From NCBI GenBank assembly GCA_020205615.1, contig CM035170.1, positions 113,932,253-113,996,252 on the forward strand: a DNA stretch of 64,000 nucleotides. The letters are read 5' to 3'. A program made the position numbers and the translations under genes. Numbering within the stretch: the first letter of the stretch is position 1; each line of letters opens with the position of its first letter. Below are positions 33,414 through 48,650 of the stretch, piece after piece. Source of the DNA: Panax quinquefolius. Its lineage: Eukaryota > Streptophyta > Magnoliopsida > Apiales > Araliaceae. The notes beneath the pieces were generated by a model. The model ran no database searches. It was not told the DNA's origin and saw only the letters and a list, made by a program, of their open reading frames with translations.

Positions 33414-36352
33414 ATTCGAAGGCCTCTCTTATTAGTTTTAATAGTAATTCATTTTAGTTACAAAAGATAGACAAGAGGGAGTCATATTGTGTGCTCTATC
33501 ACTTTATCATTTATCTCTACAAGTGACCAGATGAATGGATCAATAGAACACTAAGAAGGGATATACTGAATTCTTTGATGATTGCTTATAGAATTTAGTG
33601 GCTTTTAGGCTTTAGCACATTTGGAACTATTTAATTTCCAATCTTTTCATAGGATAATCATAATCCACACTTGGAGCTCACTCTAAGTACGAAAGAAGAT
33701 ATCATCAGTTGTGGAACATCTCAATCGCAAATGGGGAAAGTCAAGCATAGCATGCGGAGAATTAGTGCTTTTACCTTACTGTGTCGAATGGGGAAACCTT
33801 GTTAGCTGTCAGAGATGGACTCAGGACTCTGTTCTCAGTGCGGCAGATGTATATGCACAGATTGGAAGCCCCTCAATTTTCCGCCTGAGGTTCCTGCTTT
33901 ATCTTTTTATAATCTAGAATCATTGCTTACTTAATAATCGTAATAACTGATTTAATTCTCTTTATAAGGTACTGCTGGCTTTCCAATGCTGGCCACGAGA
34001 CATGTCAAGCACCTTTAGCATCGCCTGGCATTCTCAATGAGCATAGAACAAACATGAATGACGCAGAGCACCAAAATGTGGATTCAGTGCCAGATTTCAC
34101 ACCACCTTCTGAGCATGTGTCTGGTAACCTGATTGATTCTTATAGAGATCAAGTAGTCTCAGCTGGAAAAACTACCGAGTTGGCATCATCCACATATATG
34201 CCGAAGGATATGATTGAGTGCATTGGCACAGGTCTCGACAAGAATATTTTGGATTCTTCTGATAATCCACCAGCTGTATCTTTACAAAGAGAGACTTGCA
34301 GTTTAGCCATCATGAGACAAGTGGAAGAGAAGGTAAATTTTCCACGCATCTAGCTCCATTAAACTTCTTTAACTCATGTGCTAATTGCTATCACAACTTA
34401 GTTACCACAGTTACCACACCAATTTTAATTTTAGAAGTTATCTTTCTATAATTACTATTGAATTTACTAGTATATTCAGTGGACACTGCATAAGTTATAA
34501 CCATATGTCAAAATTTTCATTGACATTTATTTGCTATTCTGTTCAAGCATGTGGAAATGGGTATATTGCTGAATTAGAATATCTTAGCTCTTTCAGTATA
34601 TTCTTCTGTCTGTTATATTTTTGCTCCATTTGCTATTCATATATTTTCACCTATGATTGCCCATTGTTAATTTATTTAAATTTCCCATTGAGCTTCATTA
34701 TTTGTTTAAACTTCTATTTAAGACATTTCTCATTGCATTTTATCTTGTTCTCCTTTCAAAGGTTCAATGACACAGAAAGTACTGTAGTGGATATTTCTCT
34801 TTTTCCCTCTCCGTCAAATATGTAATCTAGATGTTAATGGTGAAAATTTTCTTTGGACTCTCAAAGTATATTAAAAGTAGTTCCTACAGCGAGGATACTA
34901 AATCATTAAATTTTTTACTCAAACTTTTCATTTGCTGCCCCATCTTTATAGAACTTATATGGAGTTACAGCAACATATATTTTTTAGCATGAATGATGAA
35001 ACTGTCTCAACAGGTTTCTTTTTATTCATTTTTGTTAACAATTCCGTTTTTAAAGCTTTGAGGTCTTATTTTTATTTTTTTGTTTAGAATGAGATGAGGT
35101 TACAGACAGGTAATGCATTAACTCCTGGGGAGTGGGCTGATAGCCTTACCAACATAAGTATGGGTGATCTGCTCTCTGAGGCATCTGATATTATGGATAC
35201 CAACTGCACTAGCCCATCTCTACATGGCAGCTCTCAGTATCTCCAGCAGGTCCCATTTAGCTGTGATTCTTTCGATGCTGCAATTGCTGCTCTTATATAT
35301 AAACATCAAGATAAAACTGGATTCCAGCCAACTCTAGAATCCCATGCACTTCTTCCATCTGGGATGCTGAAGAAACATGTGATGCCTTCTCGTTTCAAAA
35401 GAATTCTGTTTCCCTTGATAAAGTTTTGGGTGCATCTACAAATGATTCTCCTGAGTCCTGCGAACAGAGTGCTACAAGATGTTTGGTGGCATCAGGATCT
35501 GTTGTTGAGGTTTTATTTATGATCATCTTTTTTTAAGGATATTACTGTTTTGGTATAAATGACAAGTGCTTTAAAGTAAAAACTGTCTGAAATTTTCAGT
35601 TTTTCTTTAGGAGTTTCCTGAAATGGAGGAGCCCATGGATGATGATCCAAATCATGGAGACCCAATGGATGAGTTTCAGCCTGATCCAACTACCATGGAG
35701 GATTCTGCAAAATATCTCACTGGGCTTTCTGATTTGTATTGGGTAAAATCTTTTTAACCTTCTTGATATTATAGTCTTATTTTGCATTCTGAACTTTCTG
35801 TTTTTTGGATGAAGAAAGGTGAGCCTGGCTATTTGCAAATGGCATGCCTATATATTCCTCCTTTTGGTATATTAGTTATATACACACACACACATGCTCC
35901 CTCTGTCCTAAAAAAGAGTATTATTTTATTTATACACATAAACTCCTCTGTCCTGAAGCAAAAGAGATTTTTATTTTCCTTTTATTTATACAGATGATTT
36001 TTTGGACTCATTGCAGTCTGAATATTTATTGAAGCAGGGGATAGAGATTTTTTCTCTCTTTCCTTCAAGTATTCTGGGGCAGATGATTTAATATTGTTTT
36101 TCCTCATTGCAGTCTGAATATTTAGGACCGTTAGATTTGGACATACCTTTGTGTAAATACCATAACGAAGACCTAATTCTAAGTGATAGCATGAATGGCT
36201 TGAATCGCCTTATAGCCAGCAGTCTGGATGCATTTCAAAATTGCTCATTCTGCTTGGACAAGAAAGAATCAGCATCAACTGTTGAAGCTCAAGAAAGTTC
36301 TTCCTTTTCGGATTGTAAAATTGGCACTAAAATTGAGATATCCAAGGTTTAA
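28301..36352 (+). CDS. TKI1: TSL-kinase interacting protein 1-like, SANT domain, two frameshifts
   Basis: The product resembles plant TKI1, a nuclear protein found as a partner of the TOUSLED kinase. Exons by splice sites: 28301-28427, 28557-28639, 28729-28776, 28887-28996, 31012-31096, 31187-31469, 32916-33053, 33160-33308, 33653-33889, 33969-34332, 35088-35509, 35611-35742, 36113-36352; 2418 bases. A Myb/SANT domain spans residues about 49-98 (RQWAAWTRQEEESFF, then NFEKITYRVQSKNKDQVRHY). Basic stretches follow near RRKNIRKR and RPRKKPG. A conserved block LELTLST...VEHLNRKWG is broken by one extra base near 33692-33695. A second shift lies at 35349-35350, before SSIWDAEETCDAF. Read strictly, translation stops near 33806. 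The shifts may be assembly errors or mean a pseudogene. The second intron starts with GC. Confidence 0.85.
29439..29466. repeat. Perfect hairpin in TKI1 intron 4
   Basis: TTTAGCACAC and GTGTGCTAAA are exact inverted copies separated by eight bases. They lie in an AT-rich part of the 2-kb fourth intron. Nothing else marks it as an RNA gene. Confidence 0.6.
33358..33410. repeat. (TA)n microsatellite in TKI1 intron 8
   Basis: About 26 TA units follow exon 8 closely. Tracts like this often vary in length between individuals and could disturb assembly. Confidence 0.9.
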
Positions 36353-36915
36353 AGGTTGGATCCCATATTGGGGTAATGCAACAAGAGTGAGCTATCGCGA
36401 AAAACTCAGCTCTAAAATCATTTGCCATATTAGCCAATACAGTTGGTCAGTGGAAGGGGGGTTTGCATTTGGACCAAGAAAACTGTGGCATACTTGAAGG
36501 GTTTTTCTTCTTTTTTTTCCCTGACTGAGAAAGTGTTCCTACCTGTTGTACAAAAGAATAGATGTGGCCAGTTTTTCTCATAATTTCTCTCCTGTTCTTG
36601 TGATATCTGGAGTTTTTCTTTGTTCTTTTTGTTTTGTGGAATTTGCTTAGCTAGGTGTTTTTTATTTATTTGAGAAAATATAAATACAGGGCCTGGGGGT
36701 CATAAGAACCTTATCCCTAATAATTCCCTAGTGAGATACAATATTTGTTTTTTGTTTTTTGGAGGGAGGGAGGGGGGGGGGGGGGGGGGGTTGTTGGGAA
36801 ATTGTCCAGAGGTTTAACCGTTGAAGGATAAATACCTTGCCATCGCGACATCTAATAAATTTCCTAGCTTGTCAAGGCAATTCCCCGTTCGTGAACCGGC
36901 CTCTCTATATATATA
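36353..36915 (+). other. TKI1 3' region with G-rich tract
   Basis: The TKI1 3' untranslated region should lie here. At 36761-36790 the plus strand has GGAGGGAGGGA followed by 19 G in a row, a strong G-quadruplex-forming sequence. The rest shows no gene. Confidence 0.5.
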
Positions 36916-37176
36916 CTCCCTCCGTTCCTATTTAAATGACCTTTTAGAGATGGGTACACCTATTAAGATAATGATTGGAAAATATTAAATATAGTACTCA
37001 ATTGTCTGTAATATTTTTAAATCATTAATGAGTTTAAAGTATCAAAAAAAATAGGTAGAGTAATGAGGGGTATTTTTGGAAAAATTATCATTAATTCTCC
37101 TAGATTTGAATAAACGTCAAATAATTAGGGATAAATAAAAAAGTCTAAAACGTCATTTAAATAGTAACGGAGGGAG
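36916..37176. mobile_element. Stowaway-like MITE
   Basis: The ends are CTCCCTCCGTTCCTATTTAA and the inverted AAATAGTAACGGAGGGAG, with TA on both sides (36914-36915, 37177-37178). It is 261 bp, AT-rich and non-coding. The outer TIR words match those of the MITE at 23100 but the bodies differ. Confidence 0.85.
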
Positions 37177-37178
37177 TA

Positions 37179-39240
37179 TATAAGATAGTAAATATGACTT
37201 CTAACTTGTCACTAGTATTAGCGACAATGTCCTTTAATTAAAAATTCTTTCTAACTAGAGCCTCTAGCAGCAGGTTGGTACTTAAAACGTCACATAAAAG
37301 TTCTGAACTACCCAGACAGAGGATTTTGGTTGGCCCCTACAAGGCCGTACATTATATATCCCTTTCTGATATAAAAGTTGAGCCACTTCGGGTGGTCCAA
37401 TTCGATGGTATTATATTGGATGGGGGTTTATTATTTCTTTGATGATGACCACATTAATTGTTCGAAGTTATTTTGAAATTGGCTACTTAAACTATGGGGT
37501 CATATTTTATTTTGGTGATTCATCTTTTAATTTTATCAATTAGATGATTGAATTATTAATTTTTTCACTTCCATTCAATTGAGCTTGTTACGTCACAAAT
37601 TGATGATGTGGCTGTCAAGATAGGCCATAGTGCAGTTAATGTGTAACTAAAAAATTTTATTTACACATTTATTATACATTGAAGGACAAATTTATCAAAT
37701 TATTTTATATTAAACATTAAAATTAAATAAAACAACACTAAATTAGATGTCTAACACGTTATATAATGATCCACACATACCAAACAAAATTTATATAGTA
37801 ATTTGGTTGGGAGAAGCGGAGATAATAATTTAAACAAAAGGCAAGAGGAATGTAACTAGCGAAGACCAACAAGCTATGTAATATAGTCCGTGACAGGACT
37901 AAACGGTCAAAAGGAGTGGAACTTCGGTTATAATTCTAGAAGTTTCGATTGGTTTATTTTGTTAAAACAAATATTTTATTTTAATTTTTTTGGTCCACAA
38001 ACCTATTTTCACAAATTATAGGTCAAACAAAGCGTATTGGGCGGGCTATTTCACATATTATAGGTCCAACCGTCGGAAGCCGCATAAGTGGAATATGTTC
38101 CGAAGAGAAGACTAGGTAAAATGGAAAAAACTAAAACTAAAATTAAGATATGTAAAATGGCAAAAGGATGTAAATACTGATTATTGGATATTTCAATCAA
38201 TTTACTTTGCTTTCAAAATTTAATTGGTTGTTGTAGAGTAGTATTTTTGCACATAATTTTACTGCTCTGATATACAAATTTTAATAATTCATGCAAAAAC
38301 AACATATCAAATAAATTTTAAATATAATATTTTTAGCGATATTTCAATTGGTAAAAAACTTAATTTTTAAGTTGGTGAGTTGATTTTGAAAAACTAAAAT
38401 TTATGACCAAAAAAACATGAAAAAATAAATTGAATTATTGAATTTAGACTACTGCGTTGACTCAAAATTAACAAAAATATTTATCTTGTTATGGATGGTA
38501 TAGAAGATAAAAGCCATAAGAGTTGGAATCTACAAGATAAATTGATAAATGGTATGTGGTGGTAAATTGATTGAAATTTATTATGTGAACAAGATACTGT
38601 TATGTCATTTACAATACGAACTCGGAACATTCTAGATCCTCAAAATTAAACAATGAGGAATCTTTTTAATGAGTAACAGTAGGTATCTCAAATTTTGTTG
38701 TCTCAACTCTTAAATATGATTATAATCGTGTGGTATTGAATAATTATGACATCATCATTTGAGACAAATTTAATAACCCTAACAATTAATCTTTTGTTAT
38801 TATATTTTGTTTAGAAATATTTGACTATTAATTAACTCTTTTAAAATATATTTTAAATTTAATTAATAACTAATTGAAGAGAATTAGAGAAAGATAATCA
38901 TTGGAGAATTATATTACACATAAATTTATAAATATTAACTTATTTACTTGCTTAAATAAATAAATCATTCAAGTATCGACACTTATGAGATTCAACTATT
39001 TTTTTATCTAATTTTATCAATAATATTTTAATGGAAAATAAAAACTTCATTAGTAATATAATAGCATAAGCATAAATACCTAAACTATGAAATTTAAATT
39101 TTTTAAAAAATTAATTCTATCTAAAAAATGTTTTAACACTTCAACATGAAAAGGAAAAGGAAAAGGAAAAGGAAAAGAAGTAAAATTAAGAAGCAAAAAA
39201 GGAAAAGGAAAAGGGTTTCCTTCCGAACAAGAAATGGAAC
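37179..39240. other. Intergenic region upstream of CDC48
   Basis: No gene is visible. The sequence is very AT-rich from 38200 to 39130. A short-unit run of GGAAAA (about 39150-39212, interrupted) lies just upstream of the CDC48 promoter and is purine-rich on the plus strand. Parts near 37340-37620 and 37840-38100 have mixed composition but no match that I recognise. Confidence 0.5.
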
Positions 39241-39248
39241 CAGTTCTC

Positions 39249-39255
39249 TATATAA
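39249..39255 (+). promoter_or_regulatory. CDC48 TATA box
   Basis: TATATAA lies about 105 bases upstream of the CDC48 start codon. That predicts a transcript start near 39280 and a short pyrimidine-rich leader (TTTCTCTCTTC, TTCTTCTTCT), which is usual for plant housekeeping genes. Confidence 0.6.
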
Positions 39256-39357
39256 CCCGGCCCCAAATATTCAGATCTCTCCTATCAAAAGTTCAAAAAA
39301 CTAAATTTCTCTCTTCAAGAATTTCTTAATTTCTTCTTCTATTCGATTACAGCAAAG

Positions 39358-44043
<4,686 letters not shown>

Positions 44044-46180
44044 GTTATTCTTTTATGTGTTTTGTTACTACTCTTCTAGTGTATGGAACTACTGCTTCCC
44101 TGTAAGAAGGGATTAAAAGCTTACATGGATAATTTATTTAGCAGCTCAAACTTTTTGGGGTTTAGCCAGTGGCACCTTGAAAGTAGTTGGTTTACTACGT
44201 ATTCATATGAATTGATTGATATTTTGGCTAATAGATATTGAAATTCAGAAGATGATGATGATGCTTTTACTTGGTATTCTATTTTGGACACTGACATGAA
44301 TCCTATTGGCCATGTATATTCTTCGATGGTGAATGAGAGAGATCTCGAGTTTCATAGACAACATCTTGAGCTATCAAATTAATTCTGAGGAGATATCATA
44401 CAGTAGCCGCTAATAGTGGAGTAATTGCTATTATTTTATTGTACCTATACCATATTTAGAAATTCGCCATAGAGGATGATAACTATGTATAAGTTAACAC
44501 GGGCGGGCGAATGGAGACAACAAATAGCTCCAGCAGCAATTTTAGACTCTGACGTTCCGTCACCTAACTTAGATCATTGCAGAGCAGAGCCATGGTTGGT
44601 GGCATTGTGTGAATTTGTTAGCTTTATTTTATTTTATTCAGCCATCGTATTTGACTAACTTTTTCCTAATGTTAATATCATCAAAATATTGATGGATGAG
44701 TTCGGTAAAAAAACATTAAATTATGGAAGGATAAAATAGAAACATAATAAAATTTATAAGGGTAAAAGAGGAAAATAATTTGTCACATAAAAGAGGGAAG
44801 ATGGTAATCACAAATAATTCTGTGTTTAATATACTTTGAAATTAAGGTAATGTACAAAATTATAGACATTTTAGAAGTGTATTTGTCAAACTTTATGAAA
44901 ATTTGATAGTAATATATAATTATTGATGAGGAGGCGTGACAAACCGATGAAGTCAAGGTCATAATTATAGAGGAAGTTATGTTTATTTGGGATCTGGTTA
45001 TGATAAAATTGAAATCAATTTTATCATAATAAGTGTGTATAATTTTTTAATTCATTATTTATAAAAATATTGATATAATATTTTTAATCAAAAAACTATA
45101 TAAATTTACTATGACGAAGATGATTTCAACTAAACCTTAGGGGATCGATTTCGTTTAGTTGGTTACCATACCATATTTGAAAGATACCCCCACCATCTCA
45201 TCTATAGACTATAATTGTAAGTAAAAGGGAAAGCCTTCACATCAACTCAAATCAAATCAAATCAAGCCAAGCCGAGCCAAGCCATATTTTTCTAGCTAGT
45301 GGTAAGCAAAGCTCCACGCGAAAATCATATCCTCCATACATATAAATTATGCATGGGCCCATTGCATTTCTTTTAATGGAAATGATTAGCATGAAGTTTA
45401 AGTAAGTTCCATCGCGAAAATCATATAAACGAGTCCATACATATCATTCTACCAATTAATCAGCTCTTACCAAATGGGCTTCATTAACCGGATCCCCTTT
45501 TGACCATCCAAAAATGTATATAATCATTTTTCACAAATTATAATTATAATAATAAGCATTAAGCATAATAAGTGAATATATGCACTTTGGGAAACAGGGA
45601 TTGTGCATTATATATTAAAAGTTGCGTATTGCACTTGTAATATCACTTATTACTTGATAATAATTTTAAAAACAAAACAAATTATTTAAAGATTACTTTG
45701 TTCTTTTTATCACAACCTTGCAATTTAGACCTTGGTGTTAAATTCTTCATTCAAGAATGATTTTTGATCCAATTGGTAGGAATCAATAGAAAAAGCAAAT
45801 TTCTTATTATACACTATATCCGGAATAAATATGTCATGTCTCGATTGGTCCTAACTATAAATCCTTAATCCTTCTCGAATTAAACTAGGTCGGGAATAAC
45901 TAATATTTAATTACATGTTAGATTGCTTAGGTCAAATTTCTATACGTTCTATGAGGGTTTTATTTACATGATTTTTGTTAGACGAAAATTCTCTTATAAG
46001 CAACATATAATTGCACTAATGAAAGGCTTCTAAAATATCAGGACAGAAAATCCTAGCTTATGTTTTGGCATAGTAGGTTACCAACCTCGAAAAAAAATAA
46101 TTTATATTAAACGAAGCATGCATTCAATGTGTTTATGGTCGCATAGCTCATTTACTTTTTCATAATGTTTGATGTTATTG
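44044..46180. other. CDC48 3' region and AT-rich intergenic DNA
   Basis: The CDC48 3' untranslated region is at the left. A small open frame at 44476-44658 shows no known motif. The stretch near 45240-45290 has repeated CAAATCAAATCAAATC and AAGCCAAGCCGAGCC words. I see no gene or recognisable element. Confidence 0.4.
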
Positions 46181-46182
46181 GA

Positions 46183-46183
46183 A

Positions 46184-46231
<48 letters not shown>
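46183..46231. repeat. (TA)n microsatellite
   Basis: An unbroken run of about 23-24 TA units. A shorter one of about 13 units is at 47711-47737 and another small one near 48083-48096. Confidence 0.9.
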
Positions 46232-46234
<3 letters not shown>

Positions 46235-47240
46235 ACGACTTAGTTCTCCGATCATATCTTTACCTGTGGGTTCCTGTTTGTTTAGATATGCACAAACGCT
46301 CTCACGATATGAGACGGTTTAGACCATCGTGAAGCGCCTCGAGTGCAAAAATTAGTGAATATATCAGACATGTAAGTAATTAATTTGAGTTTAGCTTTCA
46401 AGTGTAAAAAATGTATAATCTTTGTTTATTCCAATTTTGATCACTATTTATATATAGTCTCACATATTTTGTCATACTTGAAGTATGAAGTACCAATAGG
46501 TATATTGTTATATATGACAGACACAACAAACGGTGTCCCATCACCTGACTTTTACACCGCTCGAGATTCGACTACGTTGGACCCTCCGGATTGGACATGC
46601 TCTCCAAGTTTCTTTTGTTAAGAAAAGAATGAATGGACACTTTACATATATAAACTTATCTCAAAACTACAGAAATAAATTTGTCAAGACTAGTACTTGG
46701 TAATATGTTTTTAAGTCAATTATGTCATCCTTATGGTGCTCAGAGTTAATAACATTTGTCGCCTAGGATACAATATTGATAACGTATACATAGTAGCACT
46801 CCATATAGTATACTTAATGAACCAAACATAATGCTTAGAACTCTCTCTAAATGAACTATGAAATGAATACTAGAAAACTAGAAATGAACTATGAAATGCT
46901 TGAATTTGAATGATCGAAGTGGCTGCCCTCATAGTCTATTTATAGGATGGATTAGTGACATTTCTGATGGGACACAACCCATTGAAAAGACATTATTTAG
47001 CCAAAAACGATGTATTTTTTGGTTTTACCATAAAAAGCGGCGTCGTGTTAAGACCACGACCAAACTGACATAGTTTTAAAGCTTTTTATAGTAAAACAAA
47101 GTTTTAGGCGCAATAATTTTTAGGCTTAATAGAAAAAGCGCGTTTGTTCAGGCAAAAACGACACAGTTTTGATAATAAATAACATTTATCAAAACAACAT
47201 AGTTTTGATAATAAAACTAAAATAAATGACATAGTTTTGT
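46232..47240. other. Gene-poor stretch, possible old transposon
   Basis: A small open frame (46385-46621) is not recognisable. From about 46850 to 47240 GACATAGTTTT-like words and CAAAACAACATAG words are repeated, and CTATTTATAGGATGG (46938) resembles an inverted TATA region of an LTR. I could not find ends for an element. Confidence 0.3.
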
Positions 47241-48650
47241 CCAAAAAATTATATACAAGGACCCAGAACCAGGCTAATCGGCAGCAGCAGTGCGCGTGTG
47301 GGTTCGAACCTAGCCTTGGCTAGGTCCTCTCACTTTCACAAAAGTGGGGTGCCCCCTGGGGCCCAAACCCAAGAGCAACTTTATTGTATATAAACCCATT
47401 TAATATTTAGTTCTTAATTGATGTGTGACTTAACTTTCTATAAATATTTATTATCATTTATAAGGATGATATTTGGGAGTTAATTTCTCATTCATTACTC
47501 CATGAATATTAGCTTTCAAATATTTCATTTAATCTTGTCATGGGTAGAACACATTGATATGTGGAATTATTTCAAATAATTAATGACACCCACTACAATT
47601 TATGCTCAAATTCTAACATCTTTGACACGCTTCTCTCGAGCCGTTTGAGCACACCAAGCTTATCAGTTCTTGGGTCTGGGCCAACATGAAATGCGATGGG
47701 CCTTTTGGGCTATATATATATATATATATATATATATGAGGAATGATACATAACATATATTTGTTATGGATACTTATACGGTTTACACCATATATATCAT
47801 TGAAGAAAAACAAATAGCCAGGTTTTTAATATCTCGAATATTTATGAAGCTTATAAATACGGTAATATATGATTAGATGTTAAGTTTATAGTATAATCTA
47901 TGTGTTATGGAGTTTAATGTGTATGATTTAATTATATGTACGTATAAGTATAGAAAATGCATGAGAAAAACATAGCTAGGAAAACACTTTTCAACTATAC
48001 AGTAGAGACGAAACATGCAAATCTTCTACTCTTTTGCACTCCGTGTAACATGTTCTATTTTTATGCAAGTGTTCTATTCGCTATATATATATATATCTTG
48101 GGATAGTTTTCTAACTCTCATTTGATTTACGTACTTATGCAAGTTTTCTACTCCTTTGCACTTCATGCAACAACGTGCTTTTAATTGTTAGATTTCATTT
48201 GATTTAAGAAGTTCGTTAATTATTTGTGAACTGATTTATTAAGAAAAGTTATTGTCATTTAACACGACTTAACTCTATTTTTGAGTTGTTATTCTGTTGA
48301 TCTCGAGAGAAGTGTGAACTTCTTTTATATGTCTCGAGAAAGTGCTAACTTCTCCTATCTGTGTGTCAGAAGGTGCAAGTTTCTCTTATATATGTTGATC
48401 TTTGGAATGTGCGAATTAACTTCTATTACCTGTATTTCTTGAGGAGGTGCATACTTCTCTTATATGTGTATTGAAATAAAAAAAGTATGAATTCTTTTAT
48501 ATTCATAGTTTTAGACTTGGTGAGTTATCTTATGCTCATTCTTGCAAATATTCTTTCATTTACAGCTAAGGAAGTATAACCAGAAGAGTCTGACAGTAGA
48601 ACGAAAAAAGTTAAAGAAGAGTAATTAGATCAAGAGACATACTTTTATTG
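47241..48650. other. Gene-poor stretch with B-box-like word and TTCTC repeats
   Basis: GGGTTCGAACC at 47302-47312 is an RNA polymerase III B-box-like word within a GC-richer island of about 130 bases, as in tRNA-derived SINEs; no clear A-box or tail was found. From 48300 to 48500 about five degenerate units contain GTGCNAACTTCTCTTATATGTGT-like sequence. Otherwise AT-rich and featureless. Confidence 0.35.

Noticed and set aside
34385..34825. 146-codon ORF inside TKI1
   Set aside because: It lies within intron 10, between good splice sites, and is rich in Phe, Tyr, Ile and Leu as expected from T-rich intron DNA.
35897..35985. Stowaway MITE in the last TKI1 intron
   Set aside because: CTCCCTCTGTCC is present but the inverted partner is absent; at most a fragment.
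47299..47380. tRNA gene
   Set aside because: The B-box-like word is present but no cloverleaf or acceptor stem could be formed.
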